Assembly: GCA_023301765.1 (NCBI GenBank)
Contig: JALZUC010000022.1
Location: 25,303-89,302 of the forward strand
Reading direction: 5' to 3'
Source: Akkermansiaceae bacterium
GTDB taxonomy: Bacteria > Verrucomicrobiota > Verrucomicrobiia > Verrucomicrobiales > Akkermansiaceae
Length of the DNA: 64,000 nt
The first letter of the stretch is position 1, and each line of letters opens with the position of its first letter. Made by a program: the position numbers and the translations under genes. Below are positions 25,780 through 34,224 of the stretch, piece after piece. The notes under the pieces are model-generated. The model had not been told where the DNA came from, made no database searches, and saw only the letters and a list, made by a program, of their open reading frames with translations.

Positions 25780-26439
25780 TTGAAATTCGCTGTCATCATC
25801 GTAGCTGCTGGCTCTAGCCGGCGTATGGGCTTTGATAAACTACTTGCTGGCCTTGGCGGTAAAACTGTGCTCCAGCGTAGTATTGAGGCTTTTATCACAT
25901 GCCCTGATGTCACAGACATTACGGTGGTCTGCCCTCAGGAAAGTTATGATCGCCTAGAGCTCGAATGCGCTAACAAAGTTATCCAGCGGGTAAACGGTGG
26001 GATTGACCGGCATGACTCTGTAGCGTCTGGCCTAGCTGCACTACCAGAAGATATTTCATACATCGCTGTGCATGATGGTGCTCGGCCATTGATTTCAAAA
26101 ACACAAATTCACAAGGTTCTAACTGCTACTAAGGAACATGGTGCAGCAGCCTCGGCACGCCCCATCACAGAGACAGTTAAAAGAGCTAATGATCAGCACG
26201 CTGTATGTGAGTCTGTAGACCGAGAGAATCTCTGGCTCATGGAAACCCCACAGATTTTCCGAGCAGATCTCTTGCGTGATGCTTACAGACGAGTTGCAGA
26301 ATCTGGGACACGTGTTACCGATGAAGTATCAGCCATGGAACTCATCGGTCAAGCTGTGCACCTAGTCAGTAACGATACGGTTAATCCCAAGATCACCTAC
26401 CCAGCAGACATCGAACAGGCTAAAATATTTCTCACCTAA
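25780..26439 (+). CDS. ispD: 2-C-methyl-D-erythritol 4-phosphate cytidylyltransferase
   Basis: A 219-residue enzyme of the MEP isoprenoid pathway, which joins CTP and MEP to give CDP-ME. It has the nucleotidyltransferase motif VAAGSSRRMGFDKLLAGLGG near the start, VHDGARPLIS at about residues 93-102, ARPITETVKR and the C-terminal TDEVSAMELIG. Length is normal. The start is TTG at 25780 (Leu-like codon read as Met) because the P-loop-like motif lies right behind it. The product of this pathway feeds miaA and any terpenoid made by the cell. Confidence 0.96.
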   Translation: MKFAVIIVAAGSSRRMGFDKLLAGLGGKTVLQRSIEAFITCPDVTDITVVCPQESYDRLELECANKVIQRVNGGIDRHDSVASGLAALPEDISYIAVHDGARPLISKTQIHKVLTATKEHGAAASARPITETVKRANDQHAVCESVDRENLWLMETPQIFRADLLRDAYRRVAESGTRVTDEVSAMELIGQAVHLVSNDTVNPKITYPADIEQAKIFLT

Positions 26440-26453
26440 ACACATACCTATAT

Positions 26454-26813
26454 ATGACCATAGATAACCTCTGCACCATTATTCCCTACTTCCAAATCAA
26501 GGAAGGTAAATTAGATGCTTATAAAGCCATTTGCCAGCAAATGGTAGAACAGACTAAAAATGAGCCACTCTGTCACTACTATAGTTTTTACTTTGATGGT
26601 AATACAGCATTTTGCCGTGAGGCCTATGAAGGTGCAGAAGGCGTGCTCGCACACATTGAAAAAGTGGGTCCTCTCCTTGAGCTGATTCTGGAGATCTCAG
26701 AGATGACATTTCTAGAAATCCACGGCCCTGCAGCTGAGCTAATTAAGCTCAAAGAACCGCTTGCAGAGCTTAGCCCACGCTACTTCGAGCTAGAGTGTGG
26801 TTTTAAAAAATAG
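26454..26813 (+). CDS. ABM-like (antibiotic biosynthesis monooxygenase fold) protein
   Basis: A 119-residue protein with the short ferredoxin-like repeat of the ABM family: IIPYFQIKEGKLDAYKAICQ at the N-terminus, CHYYSFYFDGNTAFCREAYE and GVLAHIEKVGPLLELILEI. No catalytic residues are diagnostic, so the assignment concerns fold only. It starts 14 bases after ispD ends and its stop abuts the stop of the convergent apaG gene with no base between. Confidence 0.72.
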   Translation: MTIDNLCTIIPYFQIKEGKLDAYKAICQQMVEQTKNEPLCHYYSFYFDGNTAFCREAYEGAEGVLAHIEKVGPLLELILEISEMTFLEIHGPAAELIKLKEPLAELSPRYFELECGFKK

Positions 26814-27200
26814 TTAAGCCCAGTCTGGGAGCTCAAGTTTAAAATCAGGTATGATGGCAAGAACCTTGCGGTCATCCACTGTGGCACCAAAAAATGCACC
26901 TTGAACATCTGAGTCATCCGCAGCTACATGGTAGCTATTGTAGGAAAATTCTTCACCTGGATCTAGTATAGGTTTCTGCCCTACTACCCCTTCACCTTCC
27001 ACTACCAGAGTCTCACCACCCCGTTCTCTCACTACCCACTTTCTCCCGAATATACGTATGGCCTCTTCTGAGCCATTAACAATGGTAATGAAGTAAACAA
27101 AGGGATGCGGCTTATCCGCAGGTGCGTCTAGGCTAGGCATATAGACTACATCATCTACACGCACAGTGAGTCCCTTAAGTTTCTGGTATTTATTAGCCAC
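26814..27200 (-). CDS. apaG: ApaG domain protein
   Basis: A 128-residue ApaG homologue with a fibronectin-type III-like beta fold. Typical segments are FVYFITIVNGSEEAIRIFGR, WVVRERGGETLVVEGEGVVG and ILDPGEEFSYNSYHVAADD. It has been linked to cobalt/magnesium handling in enterobacteria, but the molecular role is unknown. It is the last gene of the minus-strand run tonB-exbB-exbD-def-apaG. Confidence 0.93.
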   Translation of the reverse strand: MANKYQKLKGLTVRVDDVVYMPSLDAPADKPHPFVYFITIVNGSEEAIRIFGRKWVVRERGGETLVVEGEGVVGQKPILDPGEEFSYNSYHVAADDSDVQGAFFGATVDDRKVLAIIPDFKLELPDWA

Positions 27201-27224
27201 TGAAATTAATAAACGGGTTAAACA

Positions 27225-27779
27225 CTAACTACCCTCATGAGCCGCAAGTCTGCGTAGCTTCCGCTTAATACTTACCTTAGAGGCGGGGCTGATACGGTCT
27301 ACGAATAAGGTGCCATTAAGGTGATCTACCTCATGCTGAATAGCACGTGCTAGTAGACCATCAGTCTCTAGCTCAATGGTGTTACCATCTATGAGTGGTA
27401 ATATGGCCTTTACCTGACTGGGACGTTTTACATTAGCACGCACCTCGTAGATACTGAGGCAGCCTTCAGCGTCAGTCTCCTTAGGACCATCAAGCTCTAA
27501 CTCAGGGTTAATAAAGATCAAGGGCATGTAGTCCTCCATCCTCGCGTCCTCTCCATTAACTTTAAAATAAGAAATACACTCAGGGTCGTGAGAGACATCT
27601 ACTACGGCCATACGGATTTCCTCACCTATCTGTGGTGCGGCTAGACCTACGCCATTAGCATCCACCATAGTATCCACCATGTCCTCAGCTAGTTTAATGA
27701 TTTTATCATCGATAGCATCTACAGGGCGGCATTTTTTGCGGAGCACTGGATTTCCATACTGAGTAATTTCCAAAATCAT
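27225..27779 (-). CDS. def: Peptide deformylase
   Basis: A 184-residue metalloenzyme that removes the formyl group from the N-terminal methionine of new proteins. All three motifs are intact: NGVGLAAPQIG (residues 42-52), EGCLSIY (Cys107) and QHEVDHLNG (His149, Glu150, His153), which together give the metal site and general acid. It lies 17 bases downstream of exbD and 24 upstream of apaG. The PDF-after-ExbD order is unusual compared with the common def-fmt pair; fmt is not in the window. Confidence 0.97.
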   Translation of the reverse strand: MILEITQYGNPVLRKKCRPVDAIDDKIIKLAEDMVDTMVDANGVGLAAPQIGEEIRMAVVDVSHDPECISYFKVNGEDARMEDYMPLIFINPELELDGPKETDAEGCLSIYEVRANVKRPSQVKAILPLIDGNTIELETDGLLARAIQHEVDHLNGTLFVDRISPASKVSIKRKLRRLAAHEGS

Positions 27780-27796
27780 AAAGCGTGTGGTGTATA

Positions 27797-28231
27797 TTAT
27801 TGGTTAATAGTTGTATTGGGGATTTTTACCCGTGATGGGACATCCTTAGGGTTAAAGCCAGCCTGAATTAAAGCATTTTGAACACGGATAAAACGCTCAA
27901 GGGGCAGTGCTTTATCGGGCTCTAGCTCTAGACGGCGGTCTGGGTAAAGTTTACGGAATTGTTCCAGATATGTCACTAGTAGCGAGTCATCTATTCTAGT
28001 GGCATCTAGTGTAATTAGGCCTTCAGCGGAAATGGCAAGCACAGCGGCAGGCTCTACCACAGCACTTGTCAGCTTAGAGTCCTGCACCAGTGCTAACTGG
28101 ATATCCATAATCGGGCGTTTCTTCTTAGGGGCAAACTCGAGGGCAAAGTAGATTAACAAAATAGCCATGATGTCGATCAGAGGAATGATCGGCACAGGAG
28201 GTATTTTACGTTGGACGCGCTGAAATTCCAC
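27797..28231 (-). CDS. exbD: ExbD/TolR biopolymer transport protein
   Basis: A 144-residue protein with one N-terminal membrane helix, IPLIDIMAILLIYFALEF, whose Asp20 is the conserved proton-handling residue of ExbD/TolR. The rest is a periplasmic domain with ITLDATRIDDSLL and RFIRVQNALIQAGF. The start is GTG. It lies 9 bases after exbB and, with the TonB-like gene upstream, should form the ion-driven motor that energises outer-membrane transport. Confidence 0.93.
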   Translation of the reverse strand: MEFQRVQRKIPPVPIIPLIDIMAILLIYFALEFAPKKKRPIMDIQLALVQDSKLTSAVVEPAAVLAISAEGLITLDATRIDDSLLVTYLEQFRKLYPDRRLELEPDKALPLERFIRVQNALIQAGFNPKDVPSRVKIPNTTINQ

Positions 28232-28240
28232 GAGATAAAA

Positions 28241-28909
28241 TTACTTATTTTGACCAAAAAGATGCTGATGACAAGCTGAAGTCACCTTACCCAAGAGTAC
28301 CTCAAGGCGTACTGCCATAAGCTCGATTTTACGGCCAAAGTGGCTGTGCGCAATCACAGTAGGAACAGCCACTGCTAGACCCGCTACAGTAGTGTTTAGT
28401 GCCATAGCGATTCCCTGCCCTACGCTGGCCTGGTCTGCATCAGTGCCTACATTATCAAAGACAACTACCAGACCACTGGCGGTACCTAACAAACCAAGTA
28501 AGGGAGCGATGGTAATGACCACCTCAAGTGTTGCCATACCGGTATTCATCTTCACAATTTCCTCCCTTGCTGCTGATTGAACTGCTTCCTGCACCTCCAC
28601 CTGTGTGCGGCCAGCATTATGAAACGCTTGCTGACAAAGGCGAGCAAGGGACGTTTCTCCGGCTTGAAACTCCTTTTGAAGACCTTCAATATTACCCTCA
28701 TGTAAATGTTCCTCGATCTTCTCAACCTCGGCGGCTAGTTGATCAGGGATAATTAATGACTTAGATAGTGTCATGAGTTTATAAGTCACCACGGTAGCTG
28801 CTATTACTGAGCAGATGAGAATGGGTAACATAAACACTCCCCCATTTTTGAAGAAGTTCCACACCGTCTCCCACGCCGTGGGATCAGAGCTTGCGATAAA
28901 GGTTTCCAT
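28241..28909 (-). CDS. exbB: ExbB/MotA/TolQ proton channel protein
   Basis: A 222-residue membrane protein with three helices: FFKNGGVFMLPILICSVIAA near residue 20, then the conserved pair at about 125-150 (LEVVITIAPLLGLLGTASGL) and 165-190 (MALNTTVAGLAVAVPTVIAH). The segment GLLGTASGLV and the TVAGLAVAVP motif are diagnostic. It is the channel subunit of the TonB motor, between tonB and exbD. The 110-base gap to tonB may hold a promoter. Confidence 0.94.
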   Translation of the reverse strand: METFIASSDPTAWETVWNFFKNGGVFMLPILICSVIAATVVTYKLMTLSKSLIIPDQLAAEVEKIEEHLHEGNIEGLQKEFQAGETSLARLCQQAFHNAGRTQVEVQEAVQSAAREEIVKMNTGMATLEVVITIAPLLGLLGTASGLVVVFDNVGTDADQASVGQGIAMALNTTVAGLAVAVPTVIAHSHFGRKIELMAVRLEVLLGKVTSACHQHLFGQNK

Positions 28910-29019
28910 ATTCGTTTACTTAGTTTGGGCTACTCATGAGATGCACTGCGGCAGCGGCATGATCCAGCTGTAAATTGCGCATTGTTAAATTATTCAGTAA
29001 TATCGCTCTTATTCAGAGT

Positions 29020-30276
29020 TTAGAAATAAAAGTTATAAATCAGTTCCAGCGATTCATCCTGAAGTTCTTTTTTTACCGAAGATGACATTTTAGGTAGTTT
29101 AGTCTGGCGGATGGCTCGCTGAGTGAAACCCGTCATAATATAACTAGCACCAATTACCTCTTGGAATTTCACACCAGATATCAGCCCTTTACTATCAACA
29201 TAAAAACGCACTGATACCACACCGGGTACGATGTGGTCACGGTGTTCATCACATTTTCTACGCCATTGTAGCTCTACAGCTTTACTGACCTGTGCTTGAT
29301 AACGCCCTAATGCTGAGTTTTTAACATTAAGGGCACTTTTACCACTTCGGGAAATAGAGCCTGTAACTCTGGTTTTACGCGAAAGCCCACGGAAGCCGTC
29401 TTTCTTAGGTGTCTGCTCAGTAGCGTCACCCTGCCCGTCATTTTTTGATCCTAGGTTTGGTTTTTCCTTTGGCGCCTCATCTCGCTTAGTTTTATCCTGA
29501 ATGGTAGACTTCCCTACACCATTATCCGCAGTCGGCCTCAGCTCCCCTTCGGCAAGGTGTTTATTTTTAATTTTAGCCGCGCTACCACCACCTGGTTCAG
29601 GCTGTATAAGCGCTGGTTTTTGATCAATAGTTTCTGAATCCTTCCTTGCTGTAGCCTCTTGAGGCCGCTCAGTTTCATCGCCTATTTTATCCATTCCCAC
29701 AGAGCCATCTACATGCCTGCGCTCTACGGTTTCTACGTGACCGGGGTGTAGAGGGGCAGCACCATTTTGGCTAGGAGTGTTAGGTTTATTTACTGCAGAA
29801 GGCGGAAGTTCAGATGCTGCGCGAGTATCACGCTCACCTAAAATATCTGTGTGTGCATCTGGAGTTCCTTCTTGATCGGTTGATGTGCGAGCAAAGCGCT
29901 GTTTTTGCTCAGCTAGAGTTTTACGTTCGGTAGGTTTAGTTTGTTCTGGTTTTGCGATGGCTCGGGGTGTCGCCGGGGGCTTTAACTCAGCTGGTAGAGG
30001 TGGCGTATCCTTAGGTCTTGTCGGCGGCACTGGCGTTGGTTTGGGCTTTAACTTGGCTAAGGGTGTTAGAGTATCTTGGGGAACCTTTTCGATTGCTCTA
30101 AGAATTACAGTCACAGCCTGCTCAGGAGGTAGTTTTTTTTCAGGAACAATAGGTTTAAAAACGGCTACCTCTAGAATGATGACAGATACCCACGAGGCGA
30201 GAATAAGGCCATGCACAGCGAGCGCCACCAAGAGAGAGAGGGCGGCGCGCTTTTGTATAAGGCTAAGCTGATTCAC
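29020..30276 (-). CDS. TonB-like energy transducer
   Basis: A 418-residue protein starting at GTG. It has an N-terminal membrane anchor (ALSLLVALAVHGLILASWV), where the His matches the TonB anchor histidine, followed by about 270 residues of Pro/Lys/Glu-rich, repetitive linker, and a C-terminal TonB-type domain. That domain includes YQAQVSKAVELQWRRKC and GVVSVRFYVDSKGLISGVKF. The linker is much longer than in E. coli TonB, which may reach across a wide periplasm. It opens the minus-strand gene run and diverges from the rluD-type gene, 64-100 bases away depending on its start. Confidence 0.85.
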   Translation of the reverse strand: MNQLSLIQKRAALSLLVALAVHGLILASWVSVIILEVAVFKPIVPEKKLPPEQAVTVILRAIEKVPQDTLTPLAKLKPKPTPVPPTRPKDTPPLPAELKPPATPRAIAKPEQTKPTERKTLAEQKQRFARTSTDQEGTPDAHTDILGERDTRAASELPPSAVNKPNTPSQNGAAPLHPGHVETVERRHVDGSVGMDKIGDETERPQEATARKDSETIDQKPALIQPEPGGGSAAKIKNKHLAEGELRPTADNGVGKSTIQDKTKRDEAPKEKPNLGSKNDGQGDATEQTPKKDGFRGLSRKTRVTGSISRSGKSALNVKNSALGRYQAQVSKAVELQWRRKCDEHRDHIVPGVVSVRFYVDSKGLISGVKFQEVIGASYIMTGFTQRAIRQTKLPKMSSSVKKELQDESLELIYNFYF

Positions 30277-30376
30277 GAGACGAGCTTAAATCTTCTGAGC
30301 AAAATCTCAAATTCTAAATCAATGAAGAATACTCGCCGTATTGACTTCCACCTCCCCACCCTGCACGGTTCTTTTT

Positions 30377-31324
30377 GTGAACATTGAAGTGGATAAAGTT
30401 GAGAGCCAGAGGATCGATCAGTTTCTGACCGTTTACTTACCAGATCTTTCACGTTCAAAAATTCAAACACTCCTAAAGTCAGGTGCTATCCTGCTTAATG
30501 GAGCTAAAGCAAAGGCGAAGCAAACTATAGCTAACGGTGATACAATCTCAGTTTCCATTCCTGATGAAAATCCAACATCGGAAACACTGCCTCAAGATAT
30601 CCCTTTGAACGTCTTATATGAAGATGATGAAATGATCGTTATTGATAAAGCCCCGGGGATGGTCGTACACCCGGCTGCTGGGAATACAGATGGCACTCTC
30701 GTTAATGCCCTTCTTTTTCACTGTAAGGGTAAGTTATCTGGTCTCAGTGGTTCGGATCTTGATGAAGAAATAGCTATTGATGCTCAGAGGCCAGGCATTG
30801 TACATCGCCTAGATAAGGACACCTCTGGCTGCATGGTTGCGGCTAAAACAGATGAGGCCCACCGAGCATTAGCCGCACAGTTTGCTGCCCGTAGTAATGA
30901 AAAGCGTTACCTAACTGTAGTGCAGAGCCAGCCTAACAAAAAAGAAGATACTATATTCACCCACATTGGCAGACACCCGGTCAACAGAATGAAAATGACT
31001 GTGGTAAACCCTGGTAGTGGGAAAAGTGCTATCACAGACTACCGAGTGCTACACACTGCCTCAGATGGCACCTCTCTCATTCATTGTGACTTACATACAG
31101 GTAGGACGCATCAGATACGTGTTCATATGGTTCACCTAGGCACACCTATTCTTGGTGATCCTATTTATGCTAAACCAGCTAGGCAGCCCCAACAGCCAGG
31201 CAGACTTATGCTACACGCATGGCAACTAGTAATAGACCACCCTAAGACAGGAGAAAGAATGGCTTTTCAGGCTGAAATTCCAGAGGATTATCTACCGTGG
31301 ACGAGCGCTTCAGGAGTCTGTTAA
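30377..31324 (+). CDS. RluD-family 23S rRNA pseudouridine synthase
   Basis: A protein of about 315 residues. It has an N-terminal S4 RNA-binding domain (RIDQFLTVYLPDLSRSKIQT), then the pseudouridine synthase core: VIDKAPGMVVHPAAGN, the catalytic motif PGIVHRLDKDTSGCMVAAKT with the active Asp, and CDLHTGRTHQIRVHM. RluA/RluC/RluD enzymes modify 23S rRNA or tRNA uridines; specificity cannot be read. The longest frame begins at TTG 30341, but its first residues are not family-like, so I prefer GTG 30377 (GTG 30389 is also possible). All starts lack a Shine-Dalgarno. Confidence 0.92.
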   Translation: MNIEVDKVESQRIDQFLTVYLPDLSRSKIQTLLKSGAILLNGAKAKAKQTIANGDTISVSIPDENPTSETLPQDIPLNVLYEDDEMIVIDKAPGMVVHPAAGNTDGTLVNALLFHCKGKLSGLSGSDLDEEIAIDAQRPGIVHRLDKDTSGCMVAAKTDEAHRALAAQFAARSNEKRYLTVVQSQPNKKEDTIFTHIGRHPVNRMKMTVVNPGSGKSAITDYRVLHTASDGTSLIHCDLHTGRTHQIRVHMVHLGTPILGDPIYAKPARQPQQPGRLMLHAWQLVIDHPKTGERMAFQAEIPEDYLPWTSASGVC

Positions 31325-31362
31325 ACATTGAAACTAATACTGCATCACAGTAACTTCACTCC

Positions 31363-31617
31363 ATGAACGACGAATCACTTATCGAGTCCTTGCTACCGGC
31401 CGTGAAACAGCAAATGGAGTCTACACAAACTCCCTATGTAAAAGAAACATTTACTCGACTGGTCGAAAAAGAGGCCTTCAGCCCAAACGATGCACTTGAG
31501 GCAATAGCCCTGTGCCTAGCAGATGAGTCTAACCGCATGTTTATCGATAAGCGTAACTTTGATGAGACGCGCTATCGTGAGCTACTTATAGCTCTTCCTG
31601 ATTCACTCGATGATTAG
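31363..31617 (+). CDS. Small conserved-looking protein of unknown function
   Basis: An 84-residue acidic, probably helical protein (ESLLPAVKQQMESTQTPYVK, FSPNDALEAIALCLADESNR, IDKRNFDETRYRELL). I do not recognise a family. Codon use is similar to its neighbours, the ATG is clear, and the frame is co-directional with the rluD-type gene, 38 bases downstream, so it is likely real and co-transcribed. It ends 5 bases before the stop of the convergent rbfA. Confidence 0.7.
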   Translation: MNDESLIESLLPAVKQQMESTQTPYVKETFTRLVEKEAFSPNDALEAIALCLADESNRMFIDKRNFDETRYRELLIALPDSLDD

Positions 31618-31622
31618 AGTTC

Positions 31623-31991
31623 CTAAGCTTTTGGCTCTGGATCCTCTTCAGGTGCCTTGGGTAGCTTATCGACTTCATCAAGGATATTTACCATCTCCAC
31701 ACCACGTTCCGCAGACTGATCAATACGGAAATCTAGGATAGGTGTGCAGCGTAAGACTACTCGCTTAGCCACGCGGCTCTGAATCAAGCCCCGCTTTTGG
31801 CCAAGCTGCTCTAGAACTTTATTGTGATGTCCACCGAGCACCCCTACAAAGACCTTTGCCTCACGCAGATCCTGCGTGATCTCTACAGCGCTGACTGTGA
31901 CGAGTGCACCACTAAACTCGAAATCACGTGCCAGCACAGTGCTGATTTCACGGCGAAGTAGTTCGTTTATTCTATCGAGTCTTTGGCTCAC
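31623..31991 (-). CDS. rbfA: Ribosome-binding factor A
   Basis: A 122-residue RbfA, a KH-like factor for 30S maturation and 16S rRNA 5' processing. Typical pieces are RLDRINELLRREISTVLARD at the start, ALVTVSAVEITQDLREAKVF and LRCTPILDFRIDQSAERG. It is the last gene of nusA-infB-rbfA, 12 bases after infB. Confidence 0.95.
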   Translation of the reverse strand: MSQRLDRINELLRREISTVLARDFEFSGALVTVSAVEITQDLREAKVFVGVLGGHHNKVLEQLGQKRGLIQSRVAKRVVLRCTPILDFRIDQSAERGVEMVNILDEVDKLPKAPEEDPEPKA

Positions 31992-32003
31992 TAAATTATT
32001 TAG

Positions 32004-34136
32004 TTAGAGGGTCTGTGGGATCTTCTCCAGAACGTAGCACTGGATAATATCACCTTCTTCGTAGTCACTGAACTCACCTAGACGGATACCACACTCAATA
32101 CCCTGCTTAACTTCATCCACCTCATCCATGTGGCGGCGAAGCGTGGACATTTTACCATCAAATACTGGTACCTTACCCCGGAGCACACGAGCGTGCGCTG
32201 TGCGGGTAACTTTACCATCCTTGATGATACAACCGGCAGCACGGCCTTTACGCACCTTGAATACTTGCTTAACATCAGCGTGACCAATAATTGTCTCACG
32301 AGTTTCTGGATCAAGTAGTCCAAGCATGGATTCCTCTACAGTATCAAGAAGCTCATAAACTACGGAGAAGAGTTTGATCTGAGTGTCATCACGTTTAGCT
32401 GCTCTAACAGCATTACTTTCCACCTTAGTGTTAAAGCCTAAAACAACGGCACCGGATGATGCGGCCATCAAGATATCAGACTCTGTAATGGCACCAGCAG
32501 CGGCACTGATGAAGCGAGGCTCCACCTTGTCACTCTTGATTTCCTCTACAGCATTTTGAATAGCTTGCACAGATCCCTGCACGTCACCTTTAAGAATGAT
32601 GTTGAGCTGGGCCTTATTATCACCCTGCACCATGGATAGAAGGTCTTCCATTCGGCTCATCTTAGGACGTTGCAGACGATCGTTACGCTTACCTTCCTGA
32701 CGTTCCTCAGAGAGCTTTTTAGCAGCGCGCTCGTTTTTCATTTGCACCATCTCATCACCTACATGCGGTAGTTCGGCAAATCCGATTACTTCCACTGGAG
32801 TGGCTGGGCCAGCTATTTTGACTGACTCACCCCGGTCATTAAACATGCTCTTCACCTTACCTGCATATGGACCACAAATAAATGGAACACCTACTTTAAG
32901 TGATCCTGCACGCACCATAACAGTGGCTGTAGGTCCTTTACCAGGCTGGATACTTGCCTCTATAACAGATGCACGTGCGTTAGCCTTAGGATTAGCTTTT
33001 AGCTCTAGAACTTCGGCCTGTAGAGCCATTAGTTCTAGTAGCTCATCCATGCCTTGACCTGTAATAGCAGATACTTCCACACATTCGATGTCACCACCGA
33101 AATCTACTGGCTGTAGCTCGTGCTCCATTAGCTGTGTCTTAACGCGCATAGGATCAGCTCCCGGCGTATCACACTTATTAATAGCTACGATGATTGTTTT
33201 CTCTGCCTTTTTAGCGTGCTGGATGGCTTCCTTAGTCTGTGGCATAATGCCATCATCAGCAGCTACTACAAGCACGACAATGTCAGTAACGTCAGCACCA
33301 CGGGCACGCATTTCTGTGAAAATAGAGTGACCAGGTGTGTCAATGAAGCTGATTGGGTGGCCATTGTGCTCTACGCGGTAAGCCCCAATGTGCTGAGTGA
33401 TACCACCTGCTTCACCTTTGGTAACACGGCTCTTACGGACGTAATCTAGTAGTGAAGTTTTACCGTGATCAACGTGCCCCATAAAGGTGATGATCGGAGC
33501 TCGGTATTCAAGTTTTTCTTCAGGCTCATGTTCTACAGCTTTAGGCTCCTTGATCTTTTTCTTTTCCTTGTGAACACCGCCGCCCTTCTCACGCTTTTCG
33601 CGCTCGAAGACAAAACCGTGCATATCACAGAGCTTCTCTGCAATCTCAGGCTCAATCGCCTGATGGGGAGCTACAAAAATTTCGAGCTTAATGAGATCTG
33701 CCATCAGCTGGAATGGCTTAAGATCCATAAGGTCAGCTAAATCACTTACTATGATGGGAGGTTTAATGGTAATGAGCTTACCCTCCTTGACCTCTGCTTG
33801 TTTATCATCACTCTCGTCTGATGCTACTTCGTCAGACTTATCAGCAGCAGCTGCTTTATCCGTAGTAAATTCATCAACATCCCTTTTAAGGACTTTTGAA
33901 ATAGCTGGTAGAGGCTTATTAGCACCACCCTTTTTCTTGATTACTGAGGTCTTTTTCTTAGTCCCCTCATCTTCAAAAATATCTAATGCCTCCTTTTTCT
34001 GAGCATCCACTGTCTTTACCTTGGAAGCCTCCTCGAGACGTTGGCGCTCACGACGTGAGAGCTTTTTCTCAGGATTCTCATCAATAAGATTGAGAGTTTC
34101 CTTTGTTTTTTTTGGTTTGTCGCTGGAATCTGCCAT
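32004..34136 (-). CDS. infB: Translation initiation factor IF-2
   Basis: A 710-residue IF-2. The N-terminal ~210 residues are Lys/Glu-rich and end in an IF2-N-like module (LADLMDLKPFQLMADLIKLE). The GTPase core has G1 GHVDHGKTSLLD at about residues 219-230, then GITQHIGAY, DTPGH and NKCD. Domains II to IV follow, ending LGEFSDYEEGDIIQCYVLEK. IF-2 places initiator tRNA in the P site. It is 88 bases downstream of nusA in the same operon. The start at ATG 34134-34136 has no Shine-Dalgarno. Confidence 0.97.
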   Translation of the reverse strand: MADSSDKPKKTKETLNLIDENPEKKLSRRERQRLEEASKVKTVDAQKKEALDIFEDEGTKKKTSVIKKKGGANKPLPAISKVLKRDVDEFTTDKAAAADKSDEVASDESDDKQAEVKEGKLITIKPPIIVSDLADLMDLKPFQLMADLIKLEIFVAPHQAIEPEIAEKLCDMHGFVFEREKREKGGGVHKEKKKIKEPKAVEHEPEEKLEYRAPIITFMGHVDHGKTSLLDYVRKSRVTKGEAGGITQHIGAYRVEHNGHPISFIDTPGHSIFTEMRARGADVTDIVVLVVAADDGIMPQTKEAIQHAKKAEKTIIVAINKCDTPGADPMRVKTQLMEHELQPVDFGGDIECVEVSAITGQGMDELLELMALQAEVLELKANPKANARASVIEASIQPGKGPTATVMVRAGSLKVGVPFICGPYAGKVKSMFNDRGESVKIAGPATPVEVIGFAELPHVGDEMVQMKNERAAKKLSEERQEGKRNDRLQRPKMSRMEDLLSMVQGDNKAQLNIILKGDVQGSVQAIQNAVEEIKSDKVEPRFISAAAGAITESDILMAASSGAVVLGFNTKVESNAVRAAKRDDTQIKLFSVVYELLDTVEESMLGLLDPETRETIIGHADVKQVFKVRKGRAAGCIIKDGKVTRTAHARVLRGKVPVFDGKMSTLRRHMDEVDEVKQGIECGIRLGEFSDYEEGDIIQCYVLEKIPQTL

Positions 34137-34224
34137 GCTGGATATAATTAAGTGGGAAGGAGGTCTTTGGAAATGTGCGTGCAGCTGTTTTTATTAAACT
34201 GCGTAGAGATCAATCAAGTGTCTG

